A stretch of 64,000 nucleotides of DNA from Microbacteriaceae bacterium VKM Ac-2854. Its GTDB lineage: Bacteria > Actinomycetota > Actinomycetes > Actinomycetales > Microbacteriaceae. Positions within the stretch are counted from its first letter, which is position 1. The number at the start of each line of letters is the position of its first letter. The stretch covers positions 620,001 to 684,000 of the forward strand of contig JABMLH010000001.1 of assembly GCA_013205085.1 (NCBI GenBank). The letters run 5' to 3'. This document shows positions 61,380 to 64,000 of this stretch, piece after piece. A program made the position numbers and the translations under genes. The notes under the pieces are model-generated. The model had not been told where the DNA came from. It searched no databases and saw only the letters and a list, made by a program, of their open reading frames with translations.

Positions 61380-62219
61380 GTGCGGCGGGTGGGCGAGGAG
61401 CGGCGCGACGACGAACGCGACGTCATGGCCTACCTGAAGGAGTGGTCGCCGTGGGAAGCAACGGCCGCGAGCGCGGACGCGTCGAGACCGGACGCGCCGG
61501 GTGCCGATCCGGTTGAGCCCCGCCGGGTCGCGGCTCCGCCGTCTCCGCCGGCCATCGCGAGCGCGCCCGACGTGCCGCTCGTCGATCCGCCGCCGAGACC
61601 TGTGCCGCATCCGAGTGATCTGTCGGCTCCGGCGGCTCGCTACCGACGACGTGGCTGGCAGATCGCCGGCGCCGTGTTCGGGCTCCTCTTCGTCGCCCTG
61701 GTCGTTGTCTTGGTCCGCAACCCGATGACTCCCGTCGTTCCCGAGCCCGCCGCCGTCGGCACGCCGGTCGCAGCACCGGCCCCGAGCCCCGAGCCCACGA
61801 TGTGGCTGAACGCAGGGGAGGGATGGTTCTACGAGGACGCGGACCGGACCCGGATGCGCAACCGCGACAACGCCTGCACCTTGGGCTCCGTCGATCTCGC
61901 CGCGGCGGCCGGCGCGGATCCGATCCTGTCGGAAGCCGAGATCACCGAGTCGGTGATCGGGCGGTACGCGGTGGATCCATCCTCCGTCACTCCGCAGGAT
62001 CCGGCCGTCATCGTCGGACGGGAGTTCGCCGTCACCCGCCTCGACGGGGTCGCCTTCGACGGCGAGGACGCGGCGTCGGTCGTGTTCGTCGTGGTTCGAG
62101 CCGAACCGGGAGCGGCTCCGATGGTCGTGACTCTCGCCTGCCCGCCCGCGGCGCTCGATGGTGCCGTTCCAGCGCTGTCGGATGCGCTGCAGAACGTGTG
62201 GATCCAGCCACGCTCCTGA
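61380..62219 (+). CDS. Single-helix membrane protein of unknown function
   Basis: 279 residues from GTG 61380, with AGAGGAAG upstream. Starts VRRVGEERRDDERDVMAYLK, then EWSPWEA; a Pro-rich region; one helix AGAVFGLLFVALVVVLVRN near 97-118; and an outer domain with WLNAGEGWFYEDADRTRMRN, two Cys (NACTLGSVDL; VVTLACPPAA). I do not know the family. A decayed relative follows at 62279, sharing ERDVMAYL. Confidence 0.75.
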   Translation: MRRVGEERRDDERDVMAYLKEWSPWEATAASADASRPDAPGADPVEPRRVAAPPSPPAIASAPDVPLVDPPPRPVPHPSDLSAPAARYRRRGWQIAGAVFGLLFVALVVVLVRNPMTPVVPEPAAVGTPVAAPAPSPEPTMWLNAGEGWFYEDADRTRMRNRDNACTLGSVDLAAAAGADPILSEAEITESVIGRYAVDPSSVTPQDPAVIVGREFAVTRLDGVAFDGEDAASVVFVVVRAEPGAAPMVVTLACPPAALDGAVPALSDALQNVWIQPRS

Positions 62220-62278
62220 GACGAACGCATCCGCGACAGTCGCGGTTGCGATGACTCGACGTTCGGAAGCGGCAGCGA

Positions 62279-62770
62279 GTGGCGGAACCGTCGTTGGAGC
62301 GCGATGTGATGGCGTATCTGCGTGGCTGGTCGGCGGCCGCGGCGCCGGTGGAGACTCCGACCGGATCGGATCCGGCCACAGTGCCGGCATCCGCGCAGCC
62401 GGCGACCTCTGCGCCGCCACCGCAGGACCACCCATCGGCCGACACCACGTGTCGCGACGGCCGGCGAACACGTGGGCTGCTGCGAGCATCGGTCACCCCC
62501 GCCGAACCTCGCGGTCTCCGCGACTTGACGCGGATCCAGCCCGCCCGCGACGAGGTGCGATTCGCTCAGACCAGCCCACATGTTCAGGACGACCGCGCAC
62601 CCGCCCCCGATCCTCATCCCGAGCCGATTCCCGATCTCGAGCCGATTCCCGATCTCGAGCCGATCACCGGTCGGCCCCCGCTGACCGGCACATTTCGGCC
62701 GCGTCCGCCGGGTCGCCGTCCTGGCCGCCGCTCGATGTCGCCGGATCAGCGGCGGGAGTCGTGCGAAATG
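62279..62770 (+). pseudogene. Decayed paralogue of the preceding membrane protein
   Basis: GTG 62279 opens MAEPSLERDVMAYLRGWSAA, matching ERDVMAYLKEWS of the gene at 61380. The helix and outer domain are not found; the frame passes through a direct repeat (GAGCCGATTCCCGATCTC at 62621 and 62639) and a palindromic repeat and then runs antisense to the aminotransferase. The likely remains end near 62770. Confidence 0.6.
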
Positions 62771-62771
62771 G

Positions 62772-62845
62772 GGTCCTGCGGACGAGATGCCTCGCCGGGG
62801 CAAGGCACCTCGTCCGTAGCACCGAATCTCGCGAAATTTCGCGAG
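62772..62845. repeat. Palindromic intergenic element, second locus
   Basis: GGTCCTGCGGACGAG faces CTCGTCCGTAGCACC with two mismatches; an inner stem TGCCT/AGGCA; followed by CTCGCGAAATTTCGCGAG (62828-62845). Same modules and order as the right half of the element at 25712-25837. Lies between the decayed paralogue and the aminotransferase stop. Confidence 0.82.
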
Positions 62846-62864
62846 ATTTCAGGGGAGGCGGGGC

Positions 62865-64000
62865 CTATGCGAAGAGCTTCTGCAGGCGCTGCACGCCTTC
62901 GAGCAGCTGCTCGTCGCCGAGGGCGTAGCTCAGGCGCAGGTAGCCGCTCGGGCCGAAGGCCTCGCCGGGGACCGTGGCGACTTCGGCTTGGTCGAGGATG
63001 AGGTCGGCCAGCTCCAGTGAGGTCGTCGGCGTGACGCCGCCCCACTCGCGACCGAGCAGGCCCTGCACGTCGGGGTAGACGTAGAACGCGCCCTCCGGGG
63101 TCGGGCAGTGGATGCCGTCGATCTTGTTCAGCTCGGCGACGATCACCTTCCGGCGACGGTCGAAGGCCTGGCGCATCTCCTCGGCCGCATCCTGCGGGCC
63201 GGTCAGGGCGGCGATCGCGGCGCGCTGCGAGATGTTGGAGACGTTGCTGGAGAGGTGCGATTGCAGGTTCGCGGCGCCCTTGATCGCGTCCGCGGGCCCG
63301 ACCATCCATCCGACCCGCCAACCGGTCATCGCGTAGGTCTTCGCAACACCGTTGACCAGGATGGTGCGGTCCTGCAGTGCCGGCACGGCCTCGACGATCG
63401 AAACCGCCTTCACCCCGTCATAGGTCAGGTTCTGGTAGATCTCGTCGGCGATGACCCAGAGGCCGTTGGCCTCGGCCCACTCGCCGATCGCCTTGGTCTG
63501 CTCGGGCGAGTAGACGGCGCCGGTCGGGTTCGACGGCGAGACGAACAGCAGCACCTTGGTCTTCTCGGTGCGGGCCGCCTCGAGCTGCTCGACGGTGACC
63601 AGGTAGTTCTGCTCAGCGCCGGCGAAGACGTCGACCTGCACGCCGCCGGCGAGCTTGATCGCCTCGGGATAGGTGGTCCAGTACGGCGCGGGAACGAGCA
63701 CCTCGTCGCCGTCGTCGAGCAGGGTCTGGAAGGCCTGGTAGACGGCCTGCTTGCCACCGTTGGTGACGATCACCTGTGCGGGGTCGACCGCCCAGCCGCT
63801 GTCGCGCGCGGTCTTCTCGGCGATCGCCTTCTTCAGCTCGGGCAGGCCGGCGGCGGGGGTGTATCGGTAGTTCTTGGGGTCGAGCACCGCCGCGGAGGCG
63901 GCCTCGACGATGTGCGCGGGAGTCGCGAAGTCGGGCTCGCCGGCGGCGTAGGAGATCACCGGCCGCCCCTGGGCTTGCAGGGCCTTCGCCTTCGCGTCGA
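62865..64000 (-). CDS. Aspartate-type aminotransferase, 5' end beyond window
   Basis: PLP class I aminotransferase, 378 residues visible; the start lies past base 64000. Motifs in order: [46 protein letters not shown] (Asn for PLP), [15 protein letters not shown] (Asp and Tyr), the PLP-binding Lys in [20 protein letters not shown], and Arg in GYLRLSYAL. Probably makes aspartate from oxaloacetate and glutamate. The stop TAG is at 62865-62867. Confidence 0.94.
   Translation of the reverse strand, partial: DAKAKALQAQGRPVISYAAGEPDFATPAHIVEAASAAVLDPKNYRYTPAAGLPELKKAIAEKTARDSGWAVDPAQVIVTNGGKQAVYQAFQTLLDDGDEVLVPAPYWTTYPEAIKLAGGVQVDVFAGAEQNYLVTVEQLEAARTEKTKVLLFVSPSNPTGAVYSPEQTKAIGEWAEANGLWVIADEIYQNLTYDGVKAVSIVEAVPALQDRTILVNGVAKTYAMTGWRVGWMVGPADAIKGAANLQSHLSSNVSNISQRAAIAALTGPQDAAEEMRQAFDRRRKVIVAELNKIDGIHCPTPEGAFYVYPDVQGLLGREWGGVTPTTSLELADLILDQAEVATVPGEAFGPSGYLRLSYALGDEQLLEGVQRLQKLFA

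Overview
The window is high-G+C DNA from an actinobacterium, most likely of the family Microbacteriaceae. The evidence is G+C near 70 percent by eye in most genes, many GTG starts, genes that begin six bases after a -10 box (leaderless transcripts), PspC-type sensor kinases, a two-part HadA/HadB-like dehydratase next to murB, and a six-gene Mrp antiporter operon with a fused MrpA-MrpB subunit. No genus can be fixed from the sequence alone.

Layout. 1-1515 is the 5' part of a GH13 alpha-glucosidase. 1685-5832 holds an ABC exporter pair and a divergent AraC regulator with an iron-box-like site between them. 5864-7398 is an HNH/DUF222 gene broken by a short repeat. 7776-12828 is an iron-boxed siderophore uptake operon (two binding lipoproteins, a siderophore-interacting reductase, two FecCD permeases, no ATPase). 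13943-20326 is the Mrp operon. 20423-25687 has small metabolic and hypothetical genes, tRNA-Thr and tRNA-Met. 25876-27915 is a fused anthranilate synthase behind a Trp leader peptide and attenuator. 28164-45726 is an accessory region: an LPXTG-like surface protein, a 2320-residue secreted RHS/PA14 polymorphic toxin, a lower-G+C tail of orphan toxin tips, immunity-type membrane genes and RHS-core fragments, then two more LPXTG-like proteins and a decayed copy. 45882-49172 is a hydantoin/allantoin-type racemase, NCS1 transporter and XRE-cupin regulator. 49468-51803 is an APC permease with a universal stress protein. 52033-54863 contains an XRE regulator, hadAB-like genes and murB. 55112-58995 is a PspC membrane protein and a PspC histidine kinase/LuxR regulator pair. 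59066-64000 has a DoxX-like protein, an ABC-2 exporter, a membrane protein with a decayed relative, and the aminotransferase that runs off the right edge.

How the parts work together. The two ABC half-transporters complement each other's missing ATPase motifs, so they should form a heterodimer with one working ATP site, probably under iron control with the siderophore operon. The RHS region looks like a toxin-tip exchange site: the full RHS gene ends in a hydrophobic tip followed at once by a membrane immunity-type gene, and downstream lie displaced tips and immunity genes, several still joined to short pieces of the RHS core. A three-copy family of small immunity-type proteins sits in this tail. 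I consider this region the best candidate for new biology here, followed by the single-site ABC exporter.

Many intergenic gaps carry long, nearly perfect hairpins, and two short repeat families recur through the window.
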